Positions 37,725-46,905 of a stretch of 64,000 nucleotides of DNA are shown piece after piece. The first letter of the stretch is position 1. The number at the start of each line of letters is the position of its first letter. The notes beneath the pieces are model-generated. The model searched no databases. It saw only the letters and a program-made list of their open reading frames with translations, and was not told the DNA's origin. The position numbers and the translations under genes are program-made. This stretch comes from Arthrobacter sp. SDTb3-6. GTDB taxonomy: Bacteria > Actinomycetota > Actinomycetes > Actinomycetales > Micrococcaceae. The stretch lies in NCBI RefSeq assembly GCF_013376095.1, contig NZ_JAAMFN010000012.1, forward strand, positions 34,666 through 98,665. Reading direction: 5' to 3'.

Positions 37725-38478
37725 CCATCCGTTGGATGTCCAGGTAGCCGCCGGTGCGCATGTAGGCCTGGGCGTCCGCGATCGTGGCAAAGGCACGCAA
37801 TCCGGCGGACCCGTCCAGGGCGCTGGTGAACTGCCGGACGTCGCCGAACATGTAGGCGCCCAGGGCGTTCGACTGGACGGTGTTGTGGACCAGGCAGGCC
37901 TTCCTGTCGGCCCCGCCCGCCTGGTCGGTGATGCCATATGACGCGTAAAAGTGCGTGCCGCCCTGGATCACGCGGTAGACGAAGCGCGGGGCCACGGCGG
38001 CCGCGCCCGTGTTGTCCGAGGGAATCTGCAGCGGGATGCTGGCCAGCACGGTGTAGGGCCGCTTCGCCGCGGCCGGGCAGGTCCCGCCCGGCGCCGGGAG
38101 GTGCGTTTGCAGGGTGGCCATGAGGTCGCCGGAACCGCCGCGCACCTCGACCCGGATGCCCTTGCCGGGCTTCCCGGGCACCAGCTGCGTGGTCCAGGCG
38201 GCGGGCAGGTCAAAGCTGACGGTCCGGGCCGGGTCCGTATACGTCTTCCATTGCGCGGCGGTGGACCCCGCCGTTGACGTGGCGCTGCCCGTGGCTGCGC
38301 CACCCGTGGTTTCCGCGGACGACGGCGCCGGGCCGGCCTGGGTGTCTCCGCCGGCCGACGCTGCGGGGCTGGCCGCGGTGATCGTCACCCCGCAGGCTGC
38401 CAGTGACAGGGCGGCCGCCAGCCCCGTGGCCGCCAGGAACCACGCCCGCAATTGCCTGCCTCCACTAAAACGTTGCAT
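37699..38478 (-). CDS. Hypothetical lipoprotein
   Basis: This 259-residue exported protein has a signal peptide ending in the lipobox LAACG with C29 as lipid anchor. A Ser/Ala/Thr/Gly-rich linker (about 30-75) follows, then a globular domain of about 180 residues beginning WKTYTDPARTVSFDLPAAW, a start also seen in PsbP-like surface domains. Two Cys (in GTCPAAAK and RKACLVHN) could form a disulfide. The function is unknown. The gene converges with marR and overlaps it by 26 bases at the 3' ends. Confidence 0.8.
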   Translation of the reverse strand: MQRFSGGRQLRAWFLAATGLAAALSLAACGVTITAASPAASAGGDTQAGPAPSSAETTGGAATGSATSTAGSTAAQWKTYTDPARTVSFDLPAAWTTQLVPGKPGKGIRVEVRGGSGDLMATLQTHLPAPGGTCPAAAKRPYTVLASIPLQIPSDNTGAAAVAPRFVYRVIQGGTHFYASYGITDQAGGADRKACLVHNTVQSNALGAYMFGDVRQFTSALDGSAGLRAFATIADAQAYMRTGGYLDIQRMVTSLKVLD

Positions 38479-38591
38479 TGCATCCCCTCAAAGGTCCGTT
38501 TCCCCCCTTCGGGACCAACACTAGCCATCACGGCCGTGGCCGCGTCGGCGGCGCGCCATCCTGGTCGCCGTCCGGGGAGGCCCGGGTCGGT

Positions 38592-40097
38592 TCACAGGCC
38601 CTTGACCAGCTCCCGGTAAAACACCACGCCGGCGCCCAGGGAGGCGATGCGCACCTTCTCGTCGATGCCATGCAGGCTGGCCCGGTCGGCGTCGTCCATC
38701 AACAGCGGGGAGAAGCGGTAGACGGCGGGGCAGATGGCGGCGAAATGTCGGGAGTCCGTGGCGCCGGTCTGCACGTACGGCGTAACCACCGCCTCCGGAT
38801 AGGAGACGCCGACGCTGCGCGCAATGAGTGCAAACTGGGCGTTGGTGAAGGAGGAGACCGGCGAAGGGCTGTGGCCGCTGCGGAACCTCAGCTCGACGGC
38901 GGGGTCGTTGATGGTGCGCCGCACGCGTTCGAGGGTGCCTTCCACGGTCTCCCCGACGGCGATGCGGATGTTGGCATGGGCCCGGGCCGTGGCCGCAAGC
39001 ACGTTGGCGCCGTGGCTGCCTTCAAGTTCCGTGATGGCCACGGTGGTGCGCGTCATGGCGCGGGTTTCATCGCCGAGGGCGTCAAACAGTTTCGTCAGTA
39101 GTCCCTTGAACGCCCACATGTTCGACGTCACCAGCCGCAAGCCCAGGCCGCTGTTGGCGCCGGTCCTGCGCAGCATTTCCACAACCGGCCCCGGCATGGA
39201 CTGCGGAAACGGGTTTTCCTCCAGGGCCATGATGGCACGGGCCAGGCGCGCTGTGGCACCCATTTTCGGCGGCGTCGAGGCGTGTCCGCCCGGGCTGCGC
39301 GTGAGCAGTTCAAGGTCCAGGACACCCTTTTCCGCGACCCCGACGACCGCGGCCGGCGGCGCCAGCCCCGGAAACGCGTTTTCAGCCACGGCACCGCCTT
39401 CATCGAGCACCATCCAGGGCCGGACGCCGCGGCCGTTCAGCAGCGATGCCGCCGCCGCGGCGCTGTCCCCGGCGGTTTCCTCGTTGTTGCCCAAGGACAG
39501 GTACACGTCGCGTGCCGGGGTGAAGCCTTCCTGCACCAGCGACTCCACGGCGCTGAGGATGAGTACGACGGCGCCCTTGTCGTCGAGCGCGCCGCGCCCC
39601 CACACGTGGGTCCCGTCCTGGTGGCCGGAGAACCCCGGATGGGTCCAGGCGTCGCGCGCGTCCACAGGCACCACGTCGTAGTGGGCCATGAGCACCGCCG
39701 GCGCGGCATCGGCCCCCGGCCCCGCACCCGGCCATTTGAAGAGCAGGGCGTGGCCATTGACGAACTCGCGTTCCAGGTGCGCGTGCACACCGGGGAAGAG
39801 GCGGGCCAGGGCGTCGATGAAGCCGGTGAATTCATCCAGTTCAATCTCGTCCCGCCGGCGGGAAAACACCGTGCGGAAGCGGATCAGTTCGCCCAGCCGG
39901 TCTGCGGCGGCCCGGGCGAAGTCCGCTCCGATGGCGTCCGGGTGCGCAGTCCCGGCACGCTCCCCCGTCTTTGCCGCCTGGGCTTCGGCGCCCGCGCGCA
40001 CGGCACGCGCGCCCATGACGGCTGCGGTTCCGGCGGCACCGGCCGCGAGCGCTGCGGCGACGGCACGGTTCACTGACTTTGCGCTGACGCGTCCCAT
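38592..40097 (-). CDS. M20-family metallopeptidase
   Basis: This 501-residue zinc peptidase or amidohydrolase has first metal ligands in LMAHYDVVPVD, the bridging Asp in WGRGALDDKGAVV, and the catalytic glutamate pair in GNNEETAGDS. The dimerisation domain occupies the middle third. The N-terminal hydrophobic segment (AVAAALAAGAAGTAAVMGA) may anchor it in the membrane, as in the carboxypeptidase S/PM20D1 group that it resembles in length. The start ATG 40097 lies six bases after TAGACT on the minus strand (leaderless). It is divergent from the FAH-family gene at 40149. Confidence 0.9.
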   Translation of the reverse strand: MGRVSAKSVNRAVAAALAAGAAGTAAVMGARAVRAGAEAQAAKTGERAGTAHPDAIGADFARAAADRLGELIRFRTVFSRRRDEIELDEFTGFIDALARLFPGVHAHLEREFVNGHALLFKWPGAGPGADAAPAVLMAHYDVVPVDARDAWTHPGFSGHQDGTHVWGRGALDDKGAVVLILSAVESLVQEGFTPARDVYLSLGNNEETAGDSAAAAASLLNGRGVRPWMVLDEGGAVAENAFPGLAPPAAVVGVAEKGVLDLELLTRSPGGHASTPPKMGATARLARAIMALEENPFPQSMPGPVVEMLRRTGANSGLGLRLVTSNMWAFKGLLTKLFDALGDETRAMTRTTVAITELEGSHGANVLAATARAHANIRIAVGETVEGTLERVRRTINDPAVELRFRSGHSPSPVSSFTNAQFALIARSVGVSYPEAVVTPYVQTGATDSRHFAAICPAVYRFSPLLMDDADRASLHGIDEKVRIASLGAGVVFYRELVKGL

Positions 40098-40103
40098 GGC
40101 CAA

Positions 40104-40142
40104 AGTCTAGGTCACGGTCCCCGTCCCGACAGGAGGTAGGAT
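40104..40142. promoter_or_regulatory. Divergent leaderless promoters
   Basis: TAGACT on the minus strand (40104-40109) and TAGGAT on the plus strand (40137-40142) each lie exactly six bases before the ATG of the M20 peptidase and the FAH-family gene. Only 51 bases separate the start codons, so the two polymerase footprints overlap and the promoters probably compete. Confidence 0.6.
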
Positions 40143-40148
40143 GTCCTC

Positions 40149-40982
40149 ATGACCTTCGTCCCGTACCGCCTGGCCCGTGTCCGCCCCCTCGATGCAGAGG
40201 CGGGACCACTGCCGGAGCAGTTCTTTGTCCGCAATGATGCCGCGGACTTCGCCAGCGCCGAAGGCGGCGTCTGGACCGTGGTCGAGTCCCCCTTCCCCAC
40301 GTCGCCCGCCAACCAAAACAGCCGGGCCCGGGCCGGCTGGACCACCGGGGCGACGGTTGTCGAGAGCCAGTTCACCTTCCTGGCCCCGTGCTCCCCCTCC
40401 AACGTGTTCGGGATGGCCCACAACACGGGGGCACCCGGCCGGGCCCTGCCGCCGCAGGCGTTCCACAAGGCGGCCAGCTCCGTCGTCGGCCCCGGCGAGG
40501 CGATCAGGCTGCGCCCCGGGGCGGGGTACGTGGACCCCGAAGCCGAGCTGACCGCCGTCGTCGGCAGGCCGGCGAGGAACCTGACCCTGGACAATGCGCG
40601 TGAGGCCATCCTGGGCTTCACCATCGGCAACGACGTCTCCGACCGCGACGCCCAGAAGAGCGACGAACTGTGGCTGAGCGCCAAGAGCCCCGACACGTTC
40701 ACCCCGCTGGGACCGTGGATCGTGGTCGGCCTCCAGGACCGCGGCCAGCCCATCGGCATCGTGCACAACGGCACCGAACTGGCGCAGGGGTCCACCGACG
40801 ACCTCGGCTGGGGTGTGGAGGAGATCCTCGTCTACCTCAGCGGCTTCATGACCCTGCAGCCGGGGGACGCCATCCTCACCGGATTCCCCGCCGAATGCCG
40901 CCGGATCGTGCCCGGCGACGAGGTGGCGTGCCGGATTGGCGGCATCGGGGAGCTGTGCAATCCGGTGGTGGCCGGCCTCTGA
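40149..40982 (+). CDS. Fumarylacetoacetate hydrolase family protein (second copy)
   Basis: This 277-residue FAH-fold enzyme has a metal-site segment YVDPEAELTAVVGRPA and the later GFTIGNDVSDRDAQKSDELW. The segment NTGAPGRALPPQAFHKA differs from the copy at 4265, so the two are not recent duplicates. Its C-terminus is the typical GDEVACRIGGIGELCNPV. The reaction is probably hydrolysis or decarboxylation of a 2-oxo acid derivative; the substrate is unknown. The start is ATG 40149, six bases after TAGGAT (leaderless). Confidence 0.88.
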   Translation: MTFVPYRLARVRPLDAEAGPLPEQFFVRNDAADFASAEGGVWTVVESPFPTSPANQNSRARAGWTTGATVVESQFTFLAPCSPSNVFGMAHNTGAPGRALPPQAFHKAASSVVGPGEAIRLRPGAGYVDPEAELTAVVGRPARNLTLDNAREAILGFTIGNDVSDRDAQKSDELWLSAKSPDTFTPLGPWIVVGLQDRGQPIGIVHNGTELAQGSTDDLGWGVEEILVYLSGFMTLQPGDAILTGFPAECRRIVPGDEVACRIGGIGELCNPVVAGL

Positions 40983-40985
40983 CCG

Positions 40986-41002
40986 CGCCCTGTGCAGGGC
41001 GT
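40986..41002 (+). terminator. Hairpin after FAH-family gene
   Basis: CGCCCTG and CAGGGCG pair across two bases just after the stop codon, followed only by TTCTC. This is a weak terminator candidate. Confidence 0.35.
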
Positions 41003-41068
41003 TCTCACAGCGAATACACAAGCAACGTTTTGGGCAGCCCCAACCTCAAGTGGCAGTATTGGTGACAA

Positions 41069-41599
41069 ATGGCAACTACACCTCCGGGCGAACCTGCAGC
41101 CCTGGAACCAGGTCCCAACACTGGAGCCGGCGGGACAGCGCCAGTGGCCATGTCACCGGCGGCGATGAAGCACATCGTCCTGCTCGACCAGCTGCGCGGA
41201 TTCGGCATCGTTGCCGTGATTTGCACAGTGGTTTCCATGCTGATTTTTGCCGCGCTGCGCCACCCCCTCGGCACCCAGTGGGCCAATGCCATCTCCCTGG
41301 TGCTGTGCTCGGTGCTCAACACGGAGTTGAACCGGCGCATCAGCTTCGGCATCACCGGCCTGCACCTGTGGTGGCGGGACCAGCGGCGCGGGCTGTGGAT
41401 CATGCTGCTGGCGCTCGGCATCACCAGCGGCAGCCTGTTGGTCCTCCACGCGGTTTCGCCCAAAGCGTCCCTGGCCACTGAGCTTGCCGTGATCGTGCTG
41501 GGCAATGTGGCCTCCGCCGTGACCCGGTTCGTGCTGCTGCGCTATTGGATTTTCCGTCGGCTGCGCCACGGCGCCACCGCCGTGCCGCTGCACAACTGA
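41069..41599 (+). CDS. GtrA-family membrane protein
   Basis: This 176-residue protein has four membrane helices of the GtrA fold (starting FGIVAVICTVVSMLIFAAL) with the family pattern NTELNRRISFG between helices 2 and 3. A 35-residue Pro/Gly-rich N-terminus precedes the first helix. GtrA proteins are thought to move undecaprenyl-linked sugars across the membrane for surface polysaccharide modification. No glycosyltransferase partner lies nearby. The gene converges with nifS (28-base gap). Confidence 0.9.
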   Translation: MATTPPGEPAALEPGPNTGAGGTAPVAMSPAAMKHIVLLDQLRGFGIVAVICTVVSMLIFAALRHPLGTQWANAISLVLCSVLNTELNRRISFGITGLHLWWRDQRRGLWIMLLALGITSGSLLVLHAVSPKASLATELAVIVLGNVASAVTRFVLLRYWIFRRLRHGATAVPLHN

Positions 41600-41627
41600 C
41601 CCGGCTGGGCTGCCGCGGCATCGCGGC

Positions 41628-42782
41628 TTATGCCCGCAGCCGCTTGATCCGCCCCATGGCGGCTTCGAGCTCCTGGGCGGCCGTGGCCAGCTGGGCCTGC
41701 GTGGTCTCCGCCCCAAAGCTGAACCGCAGCGCTGTCTGGGCCACCCCGCGCGCGTACCCCATGGCCGTGAGCACGGCTGACGGCTCGTCGGAGCCTGCCG
41801 CGCAGGCCGAGCCGGACGAACACACGATGTCCCGCCGCTCCAGTTCCAGCAGCACCGATTCGCCGCTGGTGCCGGGGAAGCAAAACGACGCCACGGACGG
41901 CAGCCGCCGGGTTCGGTGACCCGTCAGCTGCGCGCCGGGAACCCTTGCCAGGACCTGGTCGATGAAGCCGTCCCGCAGGGCCGTGGCCTGGCCGGCGGCG
42001 GCGTCGCGGCCGGCTTCCGTGAGCCTCAGCGCGGTGGCCAGGGCCACTGCGAACGCCACGTTTTCCGTGCCGGAGCGCGTGCCGCGTTCCTGCCCGCCGC
42101 CGTGGACCAGCGGCTCGCAGGGCACGCCGGCGCGCAGGTACAGCAGGCCCACGCCTTTCGGCGCGCCAAGCTTGTGGCCGGAAAGGGCCAGCGCATCGAC
42201 GCCCAGCCGCTGGACGTCAAGGTCCAGCCAGCCTGCGGCCTGCACGGCGTCGGTGTGGAACGGCACGCCCAGCCCGCGGGCGGCCGACGCCAGCGCCGGG
42301 ATGTCCTGGACGGTGCCGACCTCGTTGTTGGCATACATGACCGAGGCGACCGCCACGTCGCCGGCCAGCAGGCGCACAAAGCCGGCCGTGTCCACCAGGC
42401 CGTCGGCCCCCACGGGCACCATGTCCACCGTGAAGCCGTGGACTCGCCGGAGGTAGTCGGCCGACTCGGCAATGGCCGGATGCTCGATGGAGCTGATGAC
42501 AATACGGGTCCGGCACGGGTCGGCGGCGCGGCCGGCCAGGGCAATGCCCTTTAGGGCAAGGTTGTCCGCCTCGGTGCCGCCGGAGGTGAAGGTGAGTTCG
42601 CCCGGGTGGCAGCCCAGCACGGCTGCCGCCTGGGTGCGGGCGCCGGCCAGGGCGGAGGCGGCCTGCTCCCCCAGTTCGTGGTGGCTGGACGGGTTGCCGA
42701 ACTGGTTGGTTAAAAACGGGAACATGGCCTCAATCACCTCGCGGCGCACCGGTGTGGTGGCCGCGGCGTCGAGGAAGATCAT
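41628..42782 (-). CDS. Cysteine desulfurase (IscS/NifS type)
   Basis: This 384-residue PLP enzyme releases sulfur from cysteine for Fe-S cluster assembly. The cofactor lysine is K204 (SGHKLGAPKG), and the persulfide cysteine is C327 in CSSGSACAAGSDEPS. The start is ATG 42782, two bases after the nadC stop. As the last gene of the NAD operon it probably supplies sulfur for the [4Fe-4S] cluster of NadA, an arrangement also known from other bacteria. An open frame continues upstream through nadC but has no family similarity there. Confidence 0.95.
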   Translation of the reverse strand: MIFLDAAATTPVRREVIEAMFPFLTNQFGNPSSHHELGEQAASALAGARTQAAAVLGCHPGELTFTSGGTEADNLALKGIALAGRAADPCRTRIVISSIEHPAIAESADYLRRVHGFTVDMVPVGADGLVDTAGFVRLLAGDVAVASVMYANNEVGTVQDIPALASAARGLGVPFHTDAVQAAGWLDLDVQRLGVDALALSGHKLGAPKGVGLLYLRAGVPCEPLVHGGGQERGTRSGTENVAFAVALATALRLTEAGRDAAAGQATALRDGFIDQVLARVPGAQLTGHRTRRLPSVASFCFPGTSGESVLLELERRDIVCSSGSACAAGSDEPSAVLTAMGYARGVAQTALRFSFGAETTQAQLATAAQELEAAMGRIKRLRA

Positions 42783-42784
42783 GG

Positions 42785-43687
42785 TCAGGCCTCGATGGCG
42801 ATGTCCAGGCCCAGGTCCAGGGCCCGTACGCTGTGGGTCAGGGCGCCGACGGAGATGATGTCCACGCCCGTGCGCGCAATCGCGGCGATGGTGGCCAGGT
42901 TGACGTTGCCGCTGGCCTCCACCAGCGCCCGGCCGTTCACGAGCGCCACACCTGCCGCGAGTTCTTCGTTGCTGAAGTTGTCCAGCATGATGGTGTCCAC
43001 CCCGGCGGCGAGCACCGGTTCGATCTGCTCCATGTTGTCCACCTCGACCTCGAAGTGGACGGTGTGCGGCAGCTGCGCACGGACGCCGGCGAGCGCCTGC
43101 GTCAACTTGGCGGGGTCGCCGCCGGTGAGCACCGCCAGGTGGTTGTCCTTGGCCAGCACGGCGTCGGAAAGCGAGAAGCGGTGGTTGTGCCCGCCGCCGC
43201 AGCGCACCGCGTAGCGTTCCAGCGCGCGCAGGCCGGGGGTGGTCTTGCGGGTGTCGGTGACGCGGGCCCTGGTGCCTTCGATGAGCTTGGCATATTCGGC
43301 GGTCTGGGTGGCGATGGCGCTCATCCGCTGGGTGAGGTTCAGCGCGATGCGTTCGGCCGTCAACACGGCCCGCGCCCGGCCGGTGACGGACATGATCCGC
43401 TGGCCCTTCACAAACGGCTGGCCGTCGGCGACCAGCTGTTCCACCTCGGCAGCCGGATCCTGCATCACCATGGCCGCGGTGAACACGTCCCCGCCGGAAA
43501 AGATGCCCGGTTCCCGCGCCACGAGCCAGGCTGTGGCCCGTGCCGTGGCGGGCAGGAGCGTGGCGGAGGTGATGTCGCCGTACGGTGCGTCCTCCACAAA
43601 CGCCGTGCGCAGGATGTTGTCCACAATCGCGCCGGGCAGGGTTGGCAGCGGGGCCGGGGCGGTGGGGGCAAGGTCGACGGCGTTCAT
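42785..43687 (-). CDS. nadC: Quinolinate phosphoribosyltransferase (carboxylating)
   Basis: This 300-residue enzyme converts quinolinate and PRPP to nicotinate mononucleotide, CO2 and pyrophosphate, the third step of de novo NAD synthesis. Family motifs are EDAPYGDITSATLL near residue 33, RKTTPGLRALERYAVRCGGG with the substrate-binding Arg and Lys residues, and the barrel strands ending IISVGALTHS. The start ATG 43687 overlaps the nadB stop by four bases. It is the fourth gene of the nrtR-nadA-nadB-nadC-nifS operon. Confidence 0.97.
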   Translation of the reverse strand: MNAVDLAPTAPAPLPTLPGAIVDNILRTAFVEDAPYGDITSATLLPATARATAWLVAREPGIFSGGDVFTAAMVMQDPAAEVEQLVADGQPFVKGQRIMSVTGRARAVLTAERIALNLTQRMSAIATQTAEYAKLIEGTRARVTDTRKTTPGLRALERYAVRCGGGHNHRFSLSDAVLAKDNHLAVLTGGDPAKLTQALAGVRAQLPHTVHFEVEVDNMEQIEPVLAAGVDTIMLDNFSNEELAAGVALVNGRALVEASGNVNLATIAAIARTGVDIISVGALTHSVRALDLGLDIAIEA

Positions 43688-45450
43688 ACTGTTTCGCTTT
43701 CAAGGACGGGAAGGCTGGTGGGAAGGTGGGCATCGTCGCCGCTGGCGGGCCGCACCGGGGCGTGCGGGCCCTGGACCTGGGGGTGCGGGCTCCGCCCGGG
43801 CGCCGGGGCCTGGGGGAAGTCGCTGCGGCAGTGGGCGCCGGCTGAATTGCTGCGGGCCAGGGCCGCGCGGACCAGCAGTTCGGCCGCCAGGAGGAGGTTG
43901 GCCAGTTCGGCTTCGGCTTGAGTGGCGGGCTGCCGGGCCAGGCCGGCTGCCTCCTGCCGCCACGCGGCAAGCTGCCGCGCGGCCTCCTGGAGGCCGGCAG
44001 CATTGCGGACCACCCCGGCATGGGCTCCCATGAGGCGCTGCAGCGCCTGCCGCGTCAAAGGCGCCGGCCGGGCCCCGGCGGTCCGGACAGGGGCCGGCCC
44101 GGGCCAGCCGGGCGGGCCTCCCCCGTCTGGCACTTCCACGGCAACTTCTTCCTGGCGCGGGGGGCGGCCCACGGGCACCGGGCTGGCACCATCCCACGCG
44201 CTGCCGAATCCAGGCGCCGTGGACTGCACGAAGGAGTCCACTGCGCGCCGGCCAAACACGAGGCCTTCGAGCAGCGAGTTCGAGGCGAGGCGGTTGGCGC
44301 CGTGGACACCGGTGCAGGCCACTTCGCCGGCCGCGTAGAGCCCCGGCAGGGACGTCTGCCCGTCAAGGTTGGTGGCCACCCCGCCCATCCAGTAGTGGGC
44401 TGCGGGCGTGACGGGCAGCCACTGGCTGGTCCAGTCAAAGCCGAGTTCGCGGGTCCGGGCGGCGATGGTGGGGAACCTCCGCGCCAGGTAGCCTGCCCCG
44501 TGTACGTCCTCCACGCCAGTGGCATCCAGGAAGACGGTTTCGCCGGCGGCTGCACCCATGCTTGACAGGTGCGCGGCGATGCTCCGGGAGACCACGTCGC
44601 GCGGGGCCAGGTCTGCCTCGGGGTGGTACCGGGACATGAACGCGGTCCCGGTGCTGTCACGCAGCACGGCACCCGCACCGCGGACGGCCTCGGAGACCAG
44701 GAAGTGACCACCAACGGCAAGGGCCGTGGGATGGAATTGGAAGTATTCCAGGTCGGCAACGGCCGCCCCTGCGCGCCAGGCGGCGGCGAGCCCGTCGGCC
44801 GTGGCCACGGCCGGATTGGTGGTGAAGTCGAACAGCTGCCCGGCTCCCCCGCTGGCCAGCAGCACGGCGTCGGCCGGGAGTTTTCGGCGCCCCCCGTCCT
44901 GGGTCAGCAGCGAGATCCCGGCGACGCGACCGGCGTCGAGCACCAAGTCGCTGACAAAGGAATACTCAAGGATGGTGACCGTGCCCAGTTCCTGGGCGTC
45001 ACGCACGGCGCGGATCAGCCCGTCGGCGATGGCCGCGCCGGTGGCGTCGCCGCCGGCATGGAGGATGCGGGCGGCGGAATGGGCGCCCTCAAGCCCCAGC
45101 GCCCGGCGCCCGGTCCCCGCATCGCGGTCAAAAACCACGCCGAAGCGCTCCAGTGCGGCGATGTCAGCGCGGGCCTCGCCGCACAGGATGCGCACGGCGT
45201 CGGGGTTGCACTGGCCGGCACCGGCCTTGAGGGTGTCGGCGATGTGCGCCTCGACGGTGTCCCCGGGGGCGGCGTCGCCGGGGCCCAGCACTGCGCAGAT
45301 GCCGCCCTGGGCGAAGTGGGTGTTGCTCTGCGCCAGCGCACCCTTGGTGACCAGGGTGACGCGCAGCCCGGCTTCGGCAGCCAGCAGGGTGCTGAACAGG
45401 CCGGCGATGCCGCTGCCCACCACGGCCAGGTGCGAATTGCGGGCACTCAT
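43684..45450 (-). CDS. nadB: L-aspartate oxidase
   Basis: This 588-residue FAD enzyme oxidises aspartate to iminoaspartate, first step of NAD synthesis. The FAD Rossmann start AVVGSGIAGLFSTLLAAEAG is near residue 9, the active-site loop SNTHFAQGGICAVLG follows, and the substrate segment GVHGANRLASNSLLEG is in the middle. The C-terminal part (about 460 on) is Pro/Arg/Ala-rich and degenerate compared with the usual helical domain. It overlaps nadA by four bases and nadC by four bases, so translation is coupled. Confidence 0.95.
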   Translation of the reverse strand: MSARNSHLAVVGSGIAGLFSTLLAAEAGLRVTLVTKGALAQSNTHFAQGGICAVLGPGDAAPGDTVEAHIADTLKAGAGQCNPDAVRILCGEARADIAALERFGVVFDRDAGTGRRALGLEGAHSAARILHAGGDATGAAIADGLIRAVRDAQELGTVTILEYSFVSDLVLDAGRVAGISLLTQDGGRRKLPADAVLLASGGAGQLFDFTTNPAVATADGLAAAWRAGAAVADLEYFQFHPTALAVGGHFLVSEAVRGAGAVLRDSTGTAFMSRYHPEADLAPRDVVSRSIAAHLSSMGAAAGETVFLDATGVEDVHGAGYLARRFPTIAARTRELGFDWTSQWLPVTPAAHYWMGGVATNLDGQTSLPGLYAAGEVACTGVHGANRLASNSLLEGLVFGRRAVDSFVQSTAPGFGSAWDGASPVPVGRPPRQEEVAVEVPDGGGPPGWPGPAPVRTAGARPAPLTRQALQRLMGAHAGVVRNAAGLQEAARQLAAWRQEAAGLARQPATQAEAELANLLLAAELLVRAALARSNSAGAHCRSDFPQAPAPGRSPHPQVQGPHAPVRPASGDDAHLPTSLPVLESETV

Positions 45451-46850
45451 GCGCGCGGGGCTCCCTGTGTGGCGGGCTGCCGGGTCCTGGATGCGGCCTG
45501 CCGCGCGGAGCGTTCCTGCACCGACCGCGGCTTGGCGGCCAGCATGCGTTCGAGCGCCACCCGTGCGTTGACGGCCGTGGCCTCGGGGACGGTGATCTGG
45601 TTCAGGACCTCCCCGCGCACCAGCCCCTCAAGCACCCAGGCCAGGTAGCCGGGGTGGATGCGATACATGGTGGAGCAGGGGCAGATGACGGGGTCCAGGC
45701 AGAAGATGGTGTGCTGCGGGTACTGGGCGGCCAGCCGGTTCACCATGTTGATTTCGGTGCCGATGGCAAAGGTGCTGCCGTCCGGGGCGGCCTGGACGGC
45801 CTTGAGGATGTAGTCGGTGGAGCCGGATTCGTCGGCGGCGTCCACCACCTCCATGGGGCATTCGGGGTGGACGATGACGCGCACGCCGGGGAAGTCGGCG
45901 CGCGCCTGGTCGATCTGCGCCGTCGTGAAGCGCTTGTGCACGGAGCAGAAGCCCTGCCACAGCACCACCTTGGCGTTATCCATGACGTCGGCGGTGTTGC
46001 CGCCCAGGGGCAGGCGGGGATTCCACAGCGTCATCTGCTCCAGCGGGATGCCCATGGCCTTGGCCGTGTTGCGGCCCAGGTGCTGGTCGGGGAAGAACAG
46101 CACGCGCTGGCCGCGTTCGTAGGCCCATTCGAGCACGGTGGCGGCGTTGGACGATGTGCACACGATCCCGCCGTGCTCGCCGCAGAATGCCTTCAGGGCC
46201 GCCGAGGAATTCATGTAGGTCACGGGGATGACGGGCACCCGGCCGTCGGCATCCGGCTCGGTGCCGTACAACTTCTCCAGCTCGGCCCAGCAGGCCTCCA
46301 CGGACGGCACGTCCGCCATGTCGGCCATGGAGCATCCGGCGGCCAGGTTGGGCAGGACCACCGACTGGTGCGCGCCGGAGAGCATGTCCGCGGTCTCTGC
46401 CATGAAATGCACACCGCAAAACACGATCGCCTCGGCGGCGTCCCTGGCCTTTGCGGCGTTGGCGAGCTGGAAGGAGTCGCCCAGGAAATCGGCAAACCTG
46501 ACCACCTCGTCGCGCTGGTAAAAGTGGCCCAGGATGACAACGCGGTCGCCAAGTTCGGCCTTGGCGGCCAGGATGCGCGCGGTGAGTTCGTCGTCGGACG
46601 CGTCCTTGTACTCCTGCGGCAGCTGGCCCTGGCGCGGGGTGGCCGCCGGGGCGGTGTCCGCGTTGGAGGCGCCGGGGCCGTAACCCGGCGTGCCGGCGAG
46701 CGCCTCCGCCAGGTCGAACTCCCAGGGCCCCTGGGCCAGGGCGTCGTCGCAGCTTTCCTGGGCCCGGCCCGGCTTGCCTTTGGCCCCGGAGCCCGGCGCT
46801 TCGGCCTGGCTGCGGGTGATGAGCTGGATGGTGGTGTTGACGGATGGCAT
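45447..46850 (-). CDS. nadA: Quinolinate synthase
   Basis: This 467-residue [4Fe-4S] enzyme condenses iminoaspartate with dihydroxyacetone phosphate. Candidate cluster cysteines are C145 (VFCGVHFM), C231 (GIVCTSSNA) and one of C390/C392 (ICPCSTMYRI). Compared with minimal NadA (about 300-350 residues) it has an 85-residue Gly/Pro/Ala-rich N-terminal extension and a 30-residue basic tail. I start it at ATG 46850, where GGAG lies eight bases upstream; the frame continues open to 47198 but there it lies inside nrtR. The nrtR stop is 55 bases upstream. Confidence 0.95.
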   Translation of the reverse strand: MPSVNTTIQLITRSQAEAPGSGAKGKPGRAQESCDDALAQGPWEFDLAEALAGTPGYGPGASNADTAPAATPRQGQLPQEYKDASDDELTARILAAKAELGDRVVILGHFYQRDEVVRFADFLGDSFQLANAAKARDAAEAIVFCGVHFMAETADMLSGAHQSVVLPNLAAGCSMADMADVPSVEACWAELEKLYGTEPDADGRVPVIPVTYMNSSAALKAFCGEHGGIVCTSSNAATVLEWAYERGQRVLFFPDQHLGRNTAKAMGIPLEQMTLWNPRLPLGGNTADVMDNAKVVLWQGFCSVHKRFTTAQIDQARADFPGVRVIVHPECPMEVVDAADESGSTDYILKAVQAAPDGSTFAIGTEINMVNRLAAQYPQHTIFCLDPVICPCSTMYRIHPGYLAWVLEGLVRGEVLNQITVPEATAVNARVALERMLAAKPRSVQERSARQAASRTRQPATQGAPRA

Positions 46851-46905
46851 GGTGTGCTCCAAGGGGTGGGACGGGAACGTGGAAGGAGGGGTGGGACGGC
46901 GCAAG

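Noticed and set aside
41005..41505. Minus-strand frame opposite gtrA
   Set aside because: Shadow of the GtrA gene, which has the family helices and RRISFG loop on the plus strand.
41628..44021. Very long minus-strand frame joining nifS to sequence within nadC and nadB
   Set aside because: Only the part from 42782 down is NifS-like; the rest is Pro/Arg/Gly noise overlapping nadC and nadB in another frame.
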